Source of the DNA: Chitinophaga deserti
GTDB taxonomy: Bacteria; Bacteroidota; Bacteroidia; Chitinophagales; Chitinophagaceae
Assembly (NCBI RefSeq): GCF_003149455.1
Contig: NZ_QFFK01000001.1
Location: 248,001-312,000 of the forward strand
DNA: 64,000 bases
Direction of reading: 5' to 3'
A program made the translations under genes and the position numbers. Each line of letters opens with the position of its first letter. Positions within the stretch are counted from its first letter, which is position 1. This document shows positions 9,533-19,558 of this stretch, piece by piece. The notes below the pieces were generated by a model that saw only the letters and a list, made by a program, of their open reading frames with translations, was not told the origin of the DNA and searched no databases.

Positions 9533-12500
9533 ATGATTGCGAAAACGTTCATAGAAAGGAAAAACACAACGATCGTGATCGCCATCATAATGGTGATCGT
9601 TGGCCTCATCTGCATGATCAACCTGCCGGTAGCTCAGTTACCCGACATTGCGCCGCCTACGGTTTCTGTAAGCGCCAGCTACATCGGTGCCAACTCCACC
9701 ACAGTGGAAGAAACCGTGACCACCCCAATAGAGAACCAGGTGAACGGTACTCCCGGTGCCATGTATATCCAGTCGGCCAGTGCCAACGACGGCTCCATGA
9801 GTATTACGGTTACTTTTGAGATTGGCACCAATCCCGATATTTCTACCCTCGATGTACAGAACCGCGTTAGTATCGCCTCTCCCAGCGTGCCCGATGATGT
9901 GCGCCGCGTAGGTATTACCACTAAGAAGCGTTCGAACGATATGCTGATGGTTGTGGCTCTCCTTTCCCCCAACGGCACACACAGTAAAGCTTTCCTCGAC
10001 AACTACCTGAACATCTACCTCAAACCGGAAATATCCCGCGTAAACGGTGTGGGCGACGTGCAGGCATTCTCCAACGACTACTCCATGCGCATCTGGCTTG
10101 ACCCAAACAAGATGGCCAACCTGGGGCTCAGTCCGGCAGATGTAGCACGCGCCATACAGGAACAGAATACACAGGCGCCCGCCGGTATCATAGGTGCACC
10201 TCCCGCCAATAAGGATCAGGCATTCGAATACACCGTTAAGGTGCGGGGCCGCCTCCTCACTTCAGAGGAGTTCGGCGATATTATCGTGGCTTCCAATCCC
10301 AATACAGGATCGCTTGTGCGCCTGTCAGACATATCCCGGCAGGAGCTGGGATCTTTCAGTTATGCGATTGATGTAAAGGCTGATGGCAAAACCGGTACCG
10401 GGATGGGTATTTACCTAACCCCCGGCGCCAATGCCCTTGATGTGGCCGACCGTGTGGAAGCCCGCATGAAAGAACTGGAAAAAACATTCCCTACAGATAT
10501 TGGGTGGATGGTACCGTTCGAAACAGTTTCGTTCGTTCGGATCTCTATCAGCGAAGTGATTCAGACATTCATGGAAGCGCTGGCGCTCGTGGTGATTGTA
10601 GTTTACATCTTCCTCCAAAGCTGGAGGGCCACCCTCATCCCCATCCTCGTTATCCCTGTATCATTGATCGGCACATTTATCTTCTTCATGCTGCTGGGCT
10701 TCTCCATCAATACCCTTACGCTGTTCGGCTTCGTACTGGCAATCGGGATTGTGGTGGATGATGCCATTGTGGTGGTGGAGGCGGTCCAGCATCATATTGA
10801 TGCCAATGGTATGTCTCCCCGGGATGCTACATTCAAAGCGATGGAAGAAGTGTCGGCCCCGGTAATCGCCATCGGCCTTATTCTGGCTGCGGTGTTCGTA
10901 CCTGTGGCCTTCATACCCGGAGTGAGCGGTAAGCTCTACCAGCAATTCGCACTAACAATTGCATTCTCAGTAATCCTTTCCGCCTTCCTTGCGCTGAGCC
11001 TCACACCTGCCCTGTGCGCAGTAATGATGCGCCCCTCAAAGCTGGACAACAAATCAAAAGGCCTTGGTAAACTGCATTACAAATTCAATACATGGTTTGA
11101 GAAATTCACCCACCGTTATACCAATGGGGTGCGGAGGGCCATCAAGCAAACTGCTTTTGTATTAATCCTCATGGGCATCCTGTTTGGCGCGGCCTACCTG
11201 CTGTTTAAGAAAGTGCCTTCCACTTTCGTACCGCAGGAAGATATGGGAGCCATGTTCCTGGCGCTTGATCTGCCGGATGCATCCTCTTCCATGCGAACGC
11301 GTGAAATGGCGGAGCAGGTAAATAAAATGCTATCCGAAGACCCCGCCGTACAGCACTATATGGCAGTAACCGGTATGAACTTTATAGGCGGTGGCGCTGT
11401 AAAACCCAGTTCCGCTACCTGGTTCGTAAATCTAAAGCCCTGGGAAGAGCGGTATGCCAACGGGCAAAACATGAACGTTGTTATAGGCAGGATACAGGGT
11501 AAACTCGCACAACTCAACGGAGCTACGGCACTTGCCATACCTGCCCCTACACTGCGCGGGCTTGGTACCTCCTCCGGCTTCTCCTATGTATTGGAACAAC
11601 GAACTGGTAATGATATCACGGAATTCGCGAGGGTATTGCAGAATGTGCTGATTGCAGCAAACAAGCGTCCGGAAATAGCCATGGCATACGCATTCTTCAG
11701 CGCTTCCACTCCGGAGTATAATGTGGAGGTAGACAGGGAACGGTGTAAGCAGATGGGCGTAGCCGTCAACGATGTGTTCAGTGCACTGCAAACATTCCTC
11801 GGAGGAATGTATGTGAATGATTTCACGCGGTTTGGCAGGAGCTTCCGTGTTGTATTGCAGGCTGATACCACATACAGGAAAAACATCAGCCAGCTGCAAT
11901 ATTACTACGTGCGGAATGCTTCGGGCACCATGGTCCCCCTCAGTACCCTCATTAAATACAATATGGGTGCCGGTGCGCCGGTTATCAACCACTTCAACCT
12001 CTACCGTTCGGCGGAGATCAGTGGTACCAGCAAGGCGGGCTATTCCTCAGGAGATGCCATCAAGGCTATGGAAGAAGTGTCTGCCGAAGTGCTGCCTTCT
12101 AATTTCGGATACGATTGGTCAAATATCTCACGGCAGGAAATCGAAGCGGGCAACAAGAGTTTTCTCATTTTCATGTTGTCTATTCTCTTCGTGTTTCTGC
12201 TGTTAACTGCATTATATGAAAGTTGGTCTGTCCCATTCTCTGTACTTCTGGCTGTCCCTGTAGCCTTATTCGGAAGCATTCTTGCGATATGGCTTACCGG
12301 GCAAGCCAACAGTGTATACTCCCAGATCGGGCTGATTACGCTGATTGGCTTGTCCGCCAAGAATGCCATTCTGATTGTGGAGTTCTGTAAAGAGCGGGTA
12401 GACAGGGGGATGCCTCTGATCCAGGCCACCCTGGAAGCAGTGTCCCTCCGTTTCCGCCCCATCCTTATGACTTCCTTCGCCTTCATCCTCGGCGTGATGC

Positions 12501-12706
12501 CACTCGTGTTCTCACAAGGTGCGGGTGCCGCTTCGCGGGTAAACATCGGGTTTACCGTAGTAGGCGGTATGCTGGCTGCAACACTGCTGGGGATTTTTAC
12601 CGTACCGGTATTGTATGTGCTTATCACACGCTGGGCGTATGGTAAAAAGAAACTGGCTGAGCTGGAAACAGAAGGTAAGAACAGGTCGGAAGAGCAGGAA
12701 CATTAA
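9533..12706 (+). CDS. RND multidrug efflux permease, HAE1 family
   Basis: Inner membrane proton/drug antiporter of 1057 residues, the normal length for AcrB-like pumps. It has twelve transmembrane segments and two large periplasmic loops. The proton relay is intact: GIVVDDAIVVVE in TM4 supplies the Asp pair and GLSAKNAILIVEF in TM10 the lysine. The start of the porter domain (LPDIAPPTVSVSA) and PNTGSLVRLSDI are typical. Glycine-rich GTSSGFSYVLEQRTG is also characteristic. Its substrate cannot be read from the sequence. The stop overlaps the stop of the convergent KefC gene by 4 bp. No regulator lies beside the operon. Confidence 0.97.
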   Translation: MIAKTFIERKNTTIVIAIIMVIVGLICMINLPVAQLPDIAPPTVSVSASYIGANSTTVEETVTTPIENQVNGTPGAMYIQSASANDGSMSITVTFEIGTNPDISTLDVQNRVSIASPSVPDDVRRVGITTKKRSNDMLMVVALLSPNGTHSKAFLDNYLNIYLKPEISRVNGVGDVQAFSNDYSMRIWLDPNKMANLGLSPADVARAIQEQNTQAPAGIIGAPPANKDQAFEYTVKVRGRLLTSEEFGDIIVASNPNTGSLVRLSDISRQELGSFSYAIDVKADGKTGTGMGIYLTPGANALDVADRVEARMKELEKTFPTDIGWMVPFETVSFVRISISEVIQTFMEALALVVIVVYIFLQSWRATLIPILVIPVSLIGTFIFFMLLGFSINTLTLFGFVLAIGIVVDDAIVVVEAVQHHIDANGMSPRDATFKAMEEVSAPVIAIGLILAAVFVPVAFIPGVSGKLYQQFALTIAFSVILSAFLALSLTPALCAVMMRPSKLDNKSKGLGKLHYKFNTWFEKFTHRYTNGVRRAIKQTAFVLILMGILFGAAYLLFKKVPSTFVPQEDMGAMFLALDLPDASSSMRTREMAEQVNKMLSEDPAVQHYMAVTGMNFIGGGAVKPSSATWFVNLKPWEERYANGQNMNVVIGRIQGKLAQLNGATALAIPAPTLRGLGTSSGFSYVLEQRTGNDITEFARVLQNVLIAANKRPEIAMAYAFFSASTPEYNVEVDRERCKQMGVAVNDVFSALQTFLGGMYVNDFTRFGRSFRVVLQADTTYRKNISQLQYYYVRNASGTMVPLSTLIKYNMGAGAPVINHFNLYRSAEISGTSKAGYSSGDAIKAMEEVSAEVLPSNFGYDWSNISRQEIEAGNKSFLIFMLSILFVFLLLTALYESWSVPFSVLLAVPVALFGSILAIWLTGQANSVYSQIGLITLIGLSAKNAILIVEFCKERVDRGMPLIQATLEAVSLRFRPILMTSFAFILGVMPLVFSQGAGAASRVNIGFTVVGGMLAATLLGIFTVPVLYVLITRWAYGKKKLAELETEGKNRSEEQEH

Positions 12707-14571
12707 TTACGCTCTTCCGCATTATCGCGCTCCCACCCGGTATCCCGAATCATCATATTGGTATAGGCATCTGCCTGTATCAGCTTCTGCAATTCCTCTA
12801 TTCTCTCTTTCGCAGCATTCACGTATTGCTTATCATCACGGAAGGCGGAAAGACCTTTAAGCGATTTCTCATCGAACCGGCGGAACATCCGCGCGGCACG
12901 CTGGGATTGATAAGCCCTTCTCCCCAACTGTTCCAGCACATCCGTCCCCATCCGCAGGGATGTATCGATGGTTTCTCGGTAAATATGCAGTACGCCGGCG
13001 TTCATCAGGTCGAACGCATCGGCATTATCCACTGCGCGTACCATCATCCGCAGGTGCGGAAAATGCTTCTTCACCGCTTCTACCACTTCCAGGTTCTTCT
13101 CGGGTGTGGCCATGGCAATTACAATGATGGAGGCCTGTTCTGCTCCGGCAGATTTCAGGAGGTCAAACCGTGCAGCATCTCCATAATGCACTTTAAGCCC
13201 CATACGGCGCAGGAGATCTACCCGGTCGGAATCGAGGTCGAGTACGGTGGAAGGGACGCCACTGGCGCGGAGGAAACGGCCCACTACGGTACCGAAATGA
13301 TCGAACCCGGCGATGATCACCGCATTCCGTTCATCTATCTCATCCGGTTCGCGCTCATCCTGTTGCTTTCCAGCCCCTTCAAACCGTGGTTGTATCCATT
13401 TCTCGTAAGCCAGCATTATCAGCGGGGTAAGCGCCATGGTAATGGCTACCACGGCCATCATCATATCCACCAACTCCTGCGGCAACAGTTTCGCCCCGGC
13501 TGAGAAGGAGAACAATACAAACGCAAATTCACCTACCTGTGGCAGTGCGAAAGAGAAGAGCAGATTTTGCTCCTTCCCGAGTTTGAACAGTTTACCCAGC
13601 CCCAGCAGCACGAGGAACTTCACGATCATGATCCCGAAAACCAGTCCGGCGATGATCCAGGGCGAGTGTATGATGAGTTGAAAATTGATGGTAGCCCCAA
13701 CACCGATAAAGAACAATCCCAGAAGGAGACCTTTAAACGGCTCTATATCACTTTCCAGTTCGTGCCGGTATTCGCTGTTGGCAAGGAGGACTCCCCCAAG
13801 GAAAGCCCCCAGCGCCGGACTAAGCCCTACCAGCGTCATTAGCACGGCAATCCCTACTACAAGGAGCAACGCAGAGGCCGTAAACAGCTCCCTGAGCCGG
13901 GTGCGCGCTACAATATGCAACACGGGCTTCACCACATACCGCCCTCCTACTACCAGCCCGGCAACAGCTCCTAATACGATCAGTGTTTTAGCCCATGCAG
14001 GCTGATGTGCGATGAGCGAACCGCTTTCTTCAGCTGCTACCGTTGCTCCTGCCGGTGCCAGCAAGGGGAAAATGGCCAGCATGGGTATTACGGCGATATC
14101 CTGGAAGAGTAATACGGAAAAGGCACTCTGCCCCGCACCGGAACCCATCTGCCCTTTTTCGGTCAGTATCTGTAATACTATAGCTGTCGATGACAGTGAG
14201 AGGATCATACCGATTACGAGCCCCTGGTTCCAGGGTAACCCGAAGGCAATGGCCAGCCCTCCCAGCACCACGGCTGTTATCACCACCTGCAGTCCGCCCA
14301 GTCCGAGGATGGGGGCACGCAGCTTCCAGAGCAATGAAGGTTCCAGCTCCATGCCGATGAGGAACAGCATCATCACTACGCCAAACTCTGCAAAGTGCAT
14401 AAGGTCCTGCCCGCTTTGCCCGATCAGCCCCAGCAGGGCCGGACCGATTATAATACCCCCGAGTAAATATCCCAGCACGGAGCCGAGGTTCAGCTTCTTG
14501 GCCAGCGGTACAAACACCACCATGGTTGCCAGATACACAAGCGCCTGATAAAAGAAGGATTCGTTCGACAT
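12703..14571 (-). CDS. kefC: KefC-type K+/H+ antiporter (CPA2) with RCK domain
   Basis: Cation:proton antiporter of 622 residues. Residues 1 to about 385 form the twelve-segment CPA2 exchanger domain (start VYLATMVVFVPLAKKLNLGS, then GVVMMLFLIGMELEP). The cytoplasmic part begins with an RCK/TrkA-N Rossmann fold at about residue 410 (VIIAGFDHFGTVVGRFLRAS), followed by an acidic strand end (VLDLDSD). In E. coli, KefC releases potassium to acidify the cell during electrophile stress and is controlled by glutathione adducts. Here it follows a KefF/KefG-like gene by 18 bp, which supports this class. Whether glutathione or another thiol controls it is unknown. Confidence 0.92.
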   Translation of the reverse strand: MSNESFFYQALVYLATMVVFVPLAKKLNLGSVLGYLLGGIIIGPALLGLIGQSGQDLMHFAEFGVVMMLFLIGMELEPSLLWKLRAPILGLGGLQVVITAVVLGGLAIAFGLPWNQGLVIGMILSLSSTAIVLQILTEKGQMGSGAGQSAFSVLLFQDIAVIPMLAIFPLLAPAGATVAAEESGSLIAHQPAWAKTLIVLGAVAGLVVGGRYVVKPVLHIVARTRLRELFTASALLLVVGIAVLMTLVGLSPALGAFLGGVLLANSEYRHELESDIEPFKGLLLGLFFIGVGATINFQLIIHSPWIIAGLVFGIMIVKFLVLLGLGKLFKLGKEQNLLFSFALPQVGEFAFVLFSFSAGAKLLPQELVDMMMAVVAITMALTPLIMLAYEKWIQPRFEGAGKQQDEREPDEIDERNAVIIAGFDHFGTVVGRFLRASGVPSTVLDLDSDRVDLLRRMGLKVHYGDAARFDLLKSAGAEQASIIVIAMATPEKNLEVVEAVKKHFPHLRMMVRAVDNADAFDLMNAGVLHIYRETIDTSLRMGTDVLEQLGRRAYQSQRAARMFRRFDEKSLKGLSAFRDDKQYVNAAKERIEELQKLIQADAYTNMMIRDTGWERDNAEERN

Positions 14572-14589
14572 ATTTTGGATTTACAGGGT

Positions 14590-15204
14590 TCAGCGGGATG
14601 GTGCAGACAGCAGGCCGGGCATGTTGAGAAGCATATTCGCTTCCGGCATCTGCTGTAACGCTTTGAGATCAGTAGTTTTGGAGGCGAGGCCCTGCAGGAG
14701 CTGTACGTAGCTGTCTGCATATCGCGCCAGGTCCGCCTCTTCGATATGTGCCGAGCCGGGTACCACATAAGGCGGGAGGTATTCCATATGGCAAAGGGCG
14801 GCCGTTTGCCGGAAAGGTAACAGGAAATCATATACAGCGTGACCATGATGCCCTTCGGCGGAATATGCATGTGCATTGCCACCGGTGGATATCACCTGCA
14901 TGAGGTACTTCCCCTGCAGCGCGGTACCATCCTTGCCGTACGCCCAGCCATGCTCCAGCACCAGGTCCATCCACTGCTTCAGCAAAGCGGGACCGCTGTA
15001 CCAGTAAAAAGGATGCTGTAAAATAATCAGATCATGCTGCTCGAGGATGGGCTGCTCCACTTTAGGGAACACATCGAAGTCGGGATAGGTTTCGTACAGA
15101 TCACGAATGGTAATGCCGGGCAGTGTACGTACCGCCTTCAGAAGCCGTGCATGCACGCGCGACCGCTCAAATGCCGGATGGGCGAAGAGTATGAGTATTT
15201 TCAA
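14590..15204 (-). CDS. KefF/KefG-like NAD(P)H oxidoreductase, flavodoxin fold
   Basis: A 204-residue flavodoxin-like quinone reductase that acts as the soluble partner of Kef antiporters. The N-terminus (ILILFAHPAFERSRVHARLL) is the FMN phosphate-binding start of the fold. LIILQHPFYWYSGPALLKQW is the signature of the DT-diaphorase/KefF group, and STGGNAHAYSAEGHH is the second FMN loop. It lies directly upstream of kefC in the same direction. Known biology: KefF and KefG bind the RCK domain and raise antiporter activity, while also reducing quinone electrophiles. Confidence 0.9.
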   Translation of the reverse strand: MKILILFAHPAFERSRVHARLLKAVRTLPGITIRDLYETYPDFDVFPKVEQPILEQHDLIILQHPFYWYSGPALLKQWMDLVLEHGWAYGKDGTALQGKYLMQVISTGGNAHAYSAEGHHGHAVYDFLLPFRQTAALCHMEYLPPYVVPGSAHIEEADLARYADSYVQLLQGLASKTTDLKALQQMPEANMLLNMPGLLSAPSR

Positions 15205-15282
15205 CCGGGTATAAATTACAAATGTGCACTGAAGTTAAGATTTTATTCTACTCCAATGCACATTCGCAATAGTAAGGTATCC

Positions 15283-16008
15283 TTATAGTTGTAAGGCTCC
15301 TGCCGCCGCTTCGTCCACAAACCAGTGAAGCTGGCCGTTTTCAGGACGGATGAGCTGGGAAGGATATTTGTCGGGATCAGGCTCCCCTGAAATCACGCTC
15401 TTCAGCGTCAGCGCTTTCCCGTCGCCGGTAGCCATAAATATGACACAGGAGGCGAGGTTGGTAACGGGCGCTGTGAGGGTGATACGGTACATGTCCTGTG
15501 CTTCGAGCCAGAAGGCTTTCACCCATGCTTTCTTTTCATGGACGATGGGAAGGCCGGGGAAGAGGGACAGGGTATGCCCGTCGTCGCCCATACCGAGCAG
15601 TACCAGATCAAAGGTATTTTCCTTTCCGTCGAAATATTTGTGCAATGTTTTTTCGTATTCCTTCGCGGAAGCTTCAGGTTCAATGTCCGTCCGCATCACA
15701 TGGATGTTTTCAGGCAGTGCGCCTACTTTATCAAGGAGTACATCGTAAGCCATGCGGGCATTGTTCCGTGCGTCTTCGAAAGGAACGGCACGCTCATCTC
15801 CCCAGAAGAAGTGAACACGGCGCCATTCGATCATATTAACGTACGGCTCTTTTGCCAGCAGGTTATAAAGCGCTTTGGGCGTGTTACCACCAGAAAGGGC
15901 GAAGGTGAATTGTTCCTGCTGCTGCAGCTTTTCCTGGATATACTGCGTGATGAACGCGGCCAGGTTTTCACTCAGCTGCTGGGTATTATTGGCGATGTGT
16001 AATTCCAT
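15283..16008 (-). CDS. pgl: 6-phosphogluconolactonase
   Basis: Hydrolyses 6-phosphogluconolactone to 6-phosphogluconate in the cytoplasm. The 241-residue protein belongs to the DevB/NagB-fold type: ALSGGNTPKALYNLLA near the N-terminus binds phosphate, HFFWGDERAVPFEDARNN carries the conserved acidic residues, and LLGMGDDGHTLSLFPG is the family signature. It is the last gene of the gnd-zwf-pgl operon and starts 3 bp after the zwf stop, so the substrate is made by the enzyme translated just before it. Confidence 0.96.
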   Translation of the reverse strand: MELHIANNTQQLSENLAAFITQYIQEKLQQQEQFTFALSGGNTPKALYNLLAKEPYVNMIEWRRVHFFWGDERAVPFEDARNNARMAYDVLLDKVGALPENIHVMRTDIEPEASAKEYEKTLHKYFDGKENTFDLVLLGMGDDGHTLSLFPGLPIVHEKKAWVKAFWLEAQDMYRITLTAPVTNLASCVIFMATGDGKALTLKSVISGEPDPDKYPSQLIRPENGQLHWFVDEAAAGALQL

Positions 16009-16011
16009 GCT

Positions 16012-17517
16012 TTACTTTTTTTCCGGTGGCAGATTGATCCAGGAATGCCCGTCGCGGGCAATGAGTGCGTCAGCATCTTCAGGCCCCCAAGAGTCCGGAA
16101 CATAGTTCGGGAAATCAACAGGTTGGCGGTTTTCCCATGTTTCGAGGATGGGCATGATCACCTTCCAGGCAGATTCTACCTGATCGGCACGCATGAAGAG
16201 CGTGGCATCTCCTTCCATTACATCGAGCAGCAGTGTTTCATAAGCTTCAGGCGTATGATCGTCGCTGTTCTCGTAGGTAAAGGTCATATTTACCGGATCG
16301 AGGCTCATCGTTTGTCCCGGGCGCTTGGCCTGGAAGCGGATACGGATATCCATTTCAGGCTGAATGCTGATGGTAAGCCTGTTATTGCGCCAGGACTCTG
16401 CCGCTTCAGCAGGGAATGCAAAGGTAGGAGCCTCCTTAAACTGAATGGTGATATGGGTCGATTTCTGGTGCATGAATTTGCCGGTGCGCACGTAGAAAGG
16501 TACGCCCTGCCAGCGCCAGTTGTCAACAAAGAATTTAACGGCTGCGTATGTTTCCGTGTTGGATTGGGGATTCACCCCCTTCTCTTCACGGTAGCCCGTT
16601 ACCTGCTTGCCTTTCATCCAGCCGGCTCCGTATTGTCCGCGTACGGCATACTCATGCACGTCTTCCTTTTTCAGGGGACGGATAGCGTTGAGCACGTCTA
16701 CTTTCTTATTACGGATTTCATTGGCCTCGAAGGAAACCGGCGCTTCCATGGCAACCATGCACATGAGCTGCAGGATGTGGTTCTGCACCATGTCGCGCAG
16801 GGCGCCGGAATGCTCGTAATATCCGCCACGCCCTTCCAGCCCTACGCTTTCTGCGGCGGTGATCTGGATGTGATCGATGTAATGACGGTTCCATACCGGC
16901 TCAAACAATGCGTTGGCAAAGCGGAGTGCGAGGATGTTCTGTACGGTTTCTTTACCGAGGTAGTGGTCGATACGGAAGATCTGCTCTTCTGCAAACAGCC
17001 CTGTCAGCAGATCGTTCAGCTCATGCGCGCTCTCCAGGTCATGCCCGAAGGGCTTTTCGATCACAATGCGGGTGGTATTCTTCTCTTTGCAGAGGTTGAG
17101 CGTGCCCAGTTCCTGCGCGATAGACGGCACCAGCTGTGGCGCTACGGCGAGGTAAAAGATCACGTTGGGATGCACACCCCACTCCTCTTCCTTCTTGCAC
17201 ACGTAGTCTGCGATACGCTGGTAAGAAGCGATATCGCCCGCGTCGAGCTGGAGGTAGTTAACGTGCTGGAAAAATTCACCGTAGTGACTGTCTTCCGCTT
17301 TGCGGCGGGAAAACTTGTCCAGCCCTTCCTGCAGGTGGCCACGGTATTTCTCATCGGAGTACTCCGTGCGGCCGATACCTACGATGGCAAACCGGTCCGG
17401 CATCCACTCATCGAGGAAGAGGTTGTACAGCGCGGGTGTAAGTTTCCGGTAGTTCAGGTCGCCGCTGCCGCCAAAAATAAAGAGGATGGAAGCAGGGGGG
17501 CGCTTATGTTGTTGCAT
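16012..17517 (-). CDS. zwf: Glucose-6-phosphate 1-dehydrogenase
   Basis: Oxidises glucose 6-phosphate to 6-phosphogluconolactone, making NADPH. The length of 501 residues is standard. The dinucleotide-binding loop is FGGSGDLNYRKLTPALY. The active site signature RIDHYLGKETVQNI includes the catalytic His and Lys. The substrate-binding IEKPFGHD is also present. GGSGDL replaces the more common GASGDL, a normal variant. It lies between gnd (15 bp upstream) and pgl (3 bp downstream), so all three oxidative pentose phosphate steps are on one transcript. Confidence 0.97.
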   Translation of the reverse strand: MQQHKRPPASILFIFGGSGDLNYRKLTPALYNLFLDEWMPDRFAIVGIGRTEYSDEKYRGHLQEGLDKFSRRKAEDSHYGEFFQHVNYLQLDAGDIASYQRIADYVCKKEEEWGVHPNVIFYLAVAPQLVPSIAQELGTLNLCKEKNTTRIVIEKPFGHDLESAHELNDLLTGLFAEEQIFRIDHYLGKETVQNILALRFANALFEPVWNRHYIDHIQITAAESVGLEGRGGYYEHSGALRDMVQNHILQLMCMVAMEAPVSFEANEIRNKKVDVLNAIRPLKKEDVHEYAVRGQYGAGWMKGKQVTGYREEKGVNPQSNTETYAAVKFFVDNWRWQGVPFYVRTGKFMHQKSTHITIQFKEAPTFAFPAEAAESWRNNRLTISIQPEMDIRIRFQAKRPGQTMSLDPVNMTFTYENSDDHTPEAYETLLLDVMEGDATLFMRADQVESAWKVIMPILETWENRQPVDFPNYVPDSWGPEDADALIARDGHSWINLPPEKK

Positions 17518-17532
17518 AAAAAACGTAAAAGA

Positions 17533-18948
17533 TTAATGGTGTTGCCAGTTGGTGTGAAAACTGCCTGGCATGTCTATTCGCTGATAAGTATGTGCGCCAA
17601 AATAATCGCGTTGCGCCTGCACCAGGTTAGTGGGCATTACTCCGCAGCGGTAAGCGTCGAAGTACGACAGCGCCGCCATGAAGCCCGCAGCAGGCAGTCC
17701 CGCCTGAGCGGCCTGCACGATCACGGCGCGCATGTTATGTTCTTTAGATTTGACAATTTCAGCCACTGCTTTGTTCAGTAACAGGTTGGGAACTTCCGGG
17801 GCTTCTTTCAGCGCCGTGTAGAATGTACCCAGCAGTAAGGAGCGGATGATGCAACCGCCACGCCATACTTTTACAGCTTCTGGCAGGGGAATCTGCATAT
17901 CGTGTGCTTCCGATGCGGTGCGCAGCATGGCCATACCCTGTGCATAACACATGATGGTGGCAAACTGCAGGGCATCCTTCACCTGGTTGATGAACAGCTG
18001 CTTTTCTGCCGGTACGGGGATGTTAGGCTCAGCATATACTTTTGCTGCCTGCACTCTTTCGTCTTTATAAGCCGAAATGCTGCGCATGGATACTGCAGTA
18101 TCGATAATGGTAGCGGGTACGCCAAGGTCCATCGCTTCCTGGGAAGTCCATTTACCGGTGCCTTTGGAGCCTGCCTTATCGAGGATTACATCGATGAGTC
18201 GCTGGCCGGATTTATCGTCGGGCTGCAGGAAGATGTCGGCAGTAATTTCGATGAGGAACGATTGCATTTCGCCGGCGTTCCATTCTTTATATACCTGGTG
18301 GAGCTGATCGTTGTTGAGGCCGGCAGATTTCAGCAGGCGGTAGCTTTCGCTGATAAGCTGCATGATGGCGTATTCGATGCCGTTGTGAACCATTTTCACA
18401 TAATGGCCTGCAGCGCCTTTGCCGAGGTAAGCCACGCAGGGCTCCCCGTTCACTTTAGCTGCAATAGCTTCCAGCATGGGTTTTACATGCTGATATGCTT
18501 CCTGGTCGCCACCGGGCATAATGCTGGGACCGGTGCGTGCGCCCTGCTCTCCGCCGGAAACACCCACGCCCATAAAATGGAACCCGGAACCTTTCATCCC
18601 CTCTACCCGGCGAAGGGTATCGGTGAAATGGGAGTTACCGCCGTCAATCACGATATCGCCTTCTTCCAGCAATGGCCGCAGCGATGCAAGTACATCGTCT
18701 ACAGGCTTACCTGCCGGCACGAGCATCATGATCCTGCGGGGGCGCTGAAGCTGTCCTACCATTTCTTCCAATGATACCACACCTTTTACACGGGTGCCAG
18801 CGGTAGCGGAAGTTTCCAGGGCTTTCGCCTTTTCGGTATCCTTGTCGAAGCCGATTACGGCAAATCCATGATCCGCCATATTGAGTAACAGGTTGCGACC
18901 CATTACCCCCAGACCAATCATGCCGAATTCATACAAGCTGTTTGACAT
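17533..18948 (-). CDS. gnd: 6-phosphogluconate dehydrogenase (decarboxylating)
   Basis: Converts 6-phosphogluconate to ribulose 5-phosphate with release of CO2 and NADPH. The 471 residues match the long, homodimeric form. The NADP-binding loop is GLGVMGRNLLLNMADHG. The substrate and catalytic region has GVGVSGGEQGARTGPSIMPG and the lysine of HYVKMVHNGIEYA. The C-terminal tail has YFDAYRCGVMPTNLVQAQRDYFGAH, typical of this form. It is the first gene of the operon. TAAATTCG upstream on the minus strand (18978-18985) resembles a Bacteroidota -7 element. Confidence 0.97.
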   Translation of the reverse strand: MSNSLYEFGMIGLGVMGRNLLLNMADHGFAVIGFDKDTEKAKALETSATAGTRVKGVVSLEEMVGQLQRPRRIMMLVPAGKPVDDVLASLRPLLEEGDIVIDGGNSHFTDTLRRVEGMKGSGFHFMGVGVSGGEQGARTGPSIMPGGDQEAYQHVKPMLEAIAAKVNGEPCVAYLGKGAAGHYVKMVHNGIEYAIMQLISESYRLLKSAGLNNDQLHQVYKEWNAGEMQSFLIEITADIFLQPDDKSGQRLIDVILDKAGSKGTGKWTSQEAMDLGVPATIIDTAVSMRSISAYKDERVQAAKVYAEPNIPVPAEKQLFINQVKDALQFATIMCYAQGMAMLRTASEAHDMQIPLPEAVKVWRGGCIIRSLLLGTFYTALKEAPEVPNLLLNKAVAEIVKSKEHNMRAVIVQAAQAGLPAAGFMAALSYFDAYRCGVMPTNLVQAQRDYFGAHTYQRIDMPGSFHTNWQHH

Positions 18949-19000
18949 ATATTATGTTATCTGTATTGAAGGGGCGAATTTAGCCATTTGCCCCCATTAA

Positions 19001-19558
19001 TTATTTGCGGAGTTGCAGCGTAAGGTCGCGGAGTGCTTCCAGCGAGCGGTACACCAGCTCTTTAATCTTTTCGTCAGTCAGGTTGCCGTTATCATCGAAC
19101 TTCGATGGAGCCTGGGCTACCAGCACTTCCGGTTTGGCTATCTGCTTCATGTCCAGAAACTGGAATACCGGTTTGAATGCCAGCTGCATCCGTACCGTTC
19201 CCCACATACCCGGCGTAGCCCCCATCAGTGCAACCGGCTTATGCATTAAAGGAGCATCGGTTCCCCGGCTGGCCCAGTCAATGGCGTTCTTCAATCCCCC
19301 GGGGATGGAATAGTTATACTCCGGAGATACGATCAGGAAAGCATCGGCCTTCGCCAGTTGCTCCCGCATGGTGCGCACCGGTGCCGGCCGCTCGCCCGTA
19401 TCAAGGTCAGAATTATATAACGGAACTTCATCAAATGTGACAATTTCGGAAGTCATCCCTGCCGGAAGATTGGCCAGGGCGGCGTGTAAAAGCGCCGTGT
19501 TGTAGGAACCTTTCCGGAGACTACCGGACAGGCCCGCAATATGTACGTTGGTACTCAT
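19001..19558 (-). CDS. NADPH-dependent FMN reductase family protein
   Basis: Small flavin reductase of 185 residues, flavodoxin-like, of the ChrR/YieF group, which reduces quinones, chromate and azo dyes. GLSGSLRKGSYNTALL is the FMN phosphate loop and LIVSPEYNYSIPGGLKNAID the second signature. An in-frame upstream start at 19678 would add 40 residues that do not match the family, so the ATG at 19558 is preferred. It is transcribed toward gnd, with 52 bp between its stop and the gnd start. A link with NADPH supply from the pentose phosphate operon is plausible but unproven. Confidence 0.9.
   Translation of the reverse strand: MSTNVHIAGLSGSLRKGSYNTALLHAALANLPAGMTSEIVTFDEVPLYNSDLDTGERPAPVRTMREQLAKADAFLIVSPEYNYSIPGGLKNAIDWASRGTDAPLMHKPVALMGATPGMWGTVRMQLAFKPVFQFLDMKQIAKPEVLVAQAPSKFDDNGNLTDEKIKELVYRSLEALRDLTLQLRK

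Noticed and set aside
16045-17781. 578-codon plus-strand frame across zwf and gnd
   Set aside because: It mirrors conserved enzyme genes on the minus strand and spans their boundary. Its translation has no domain or plausible composition.
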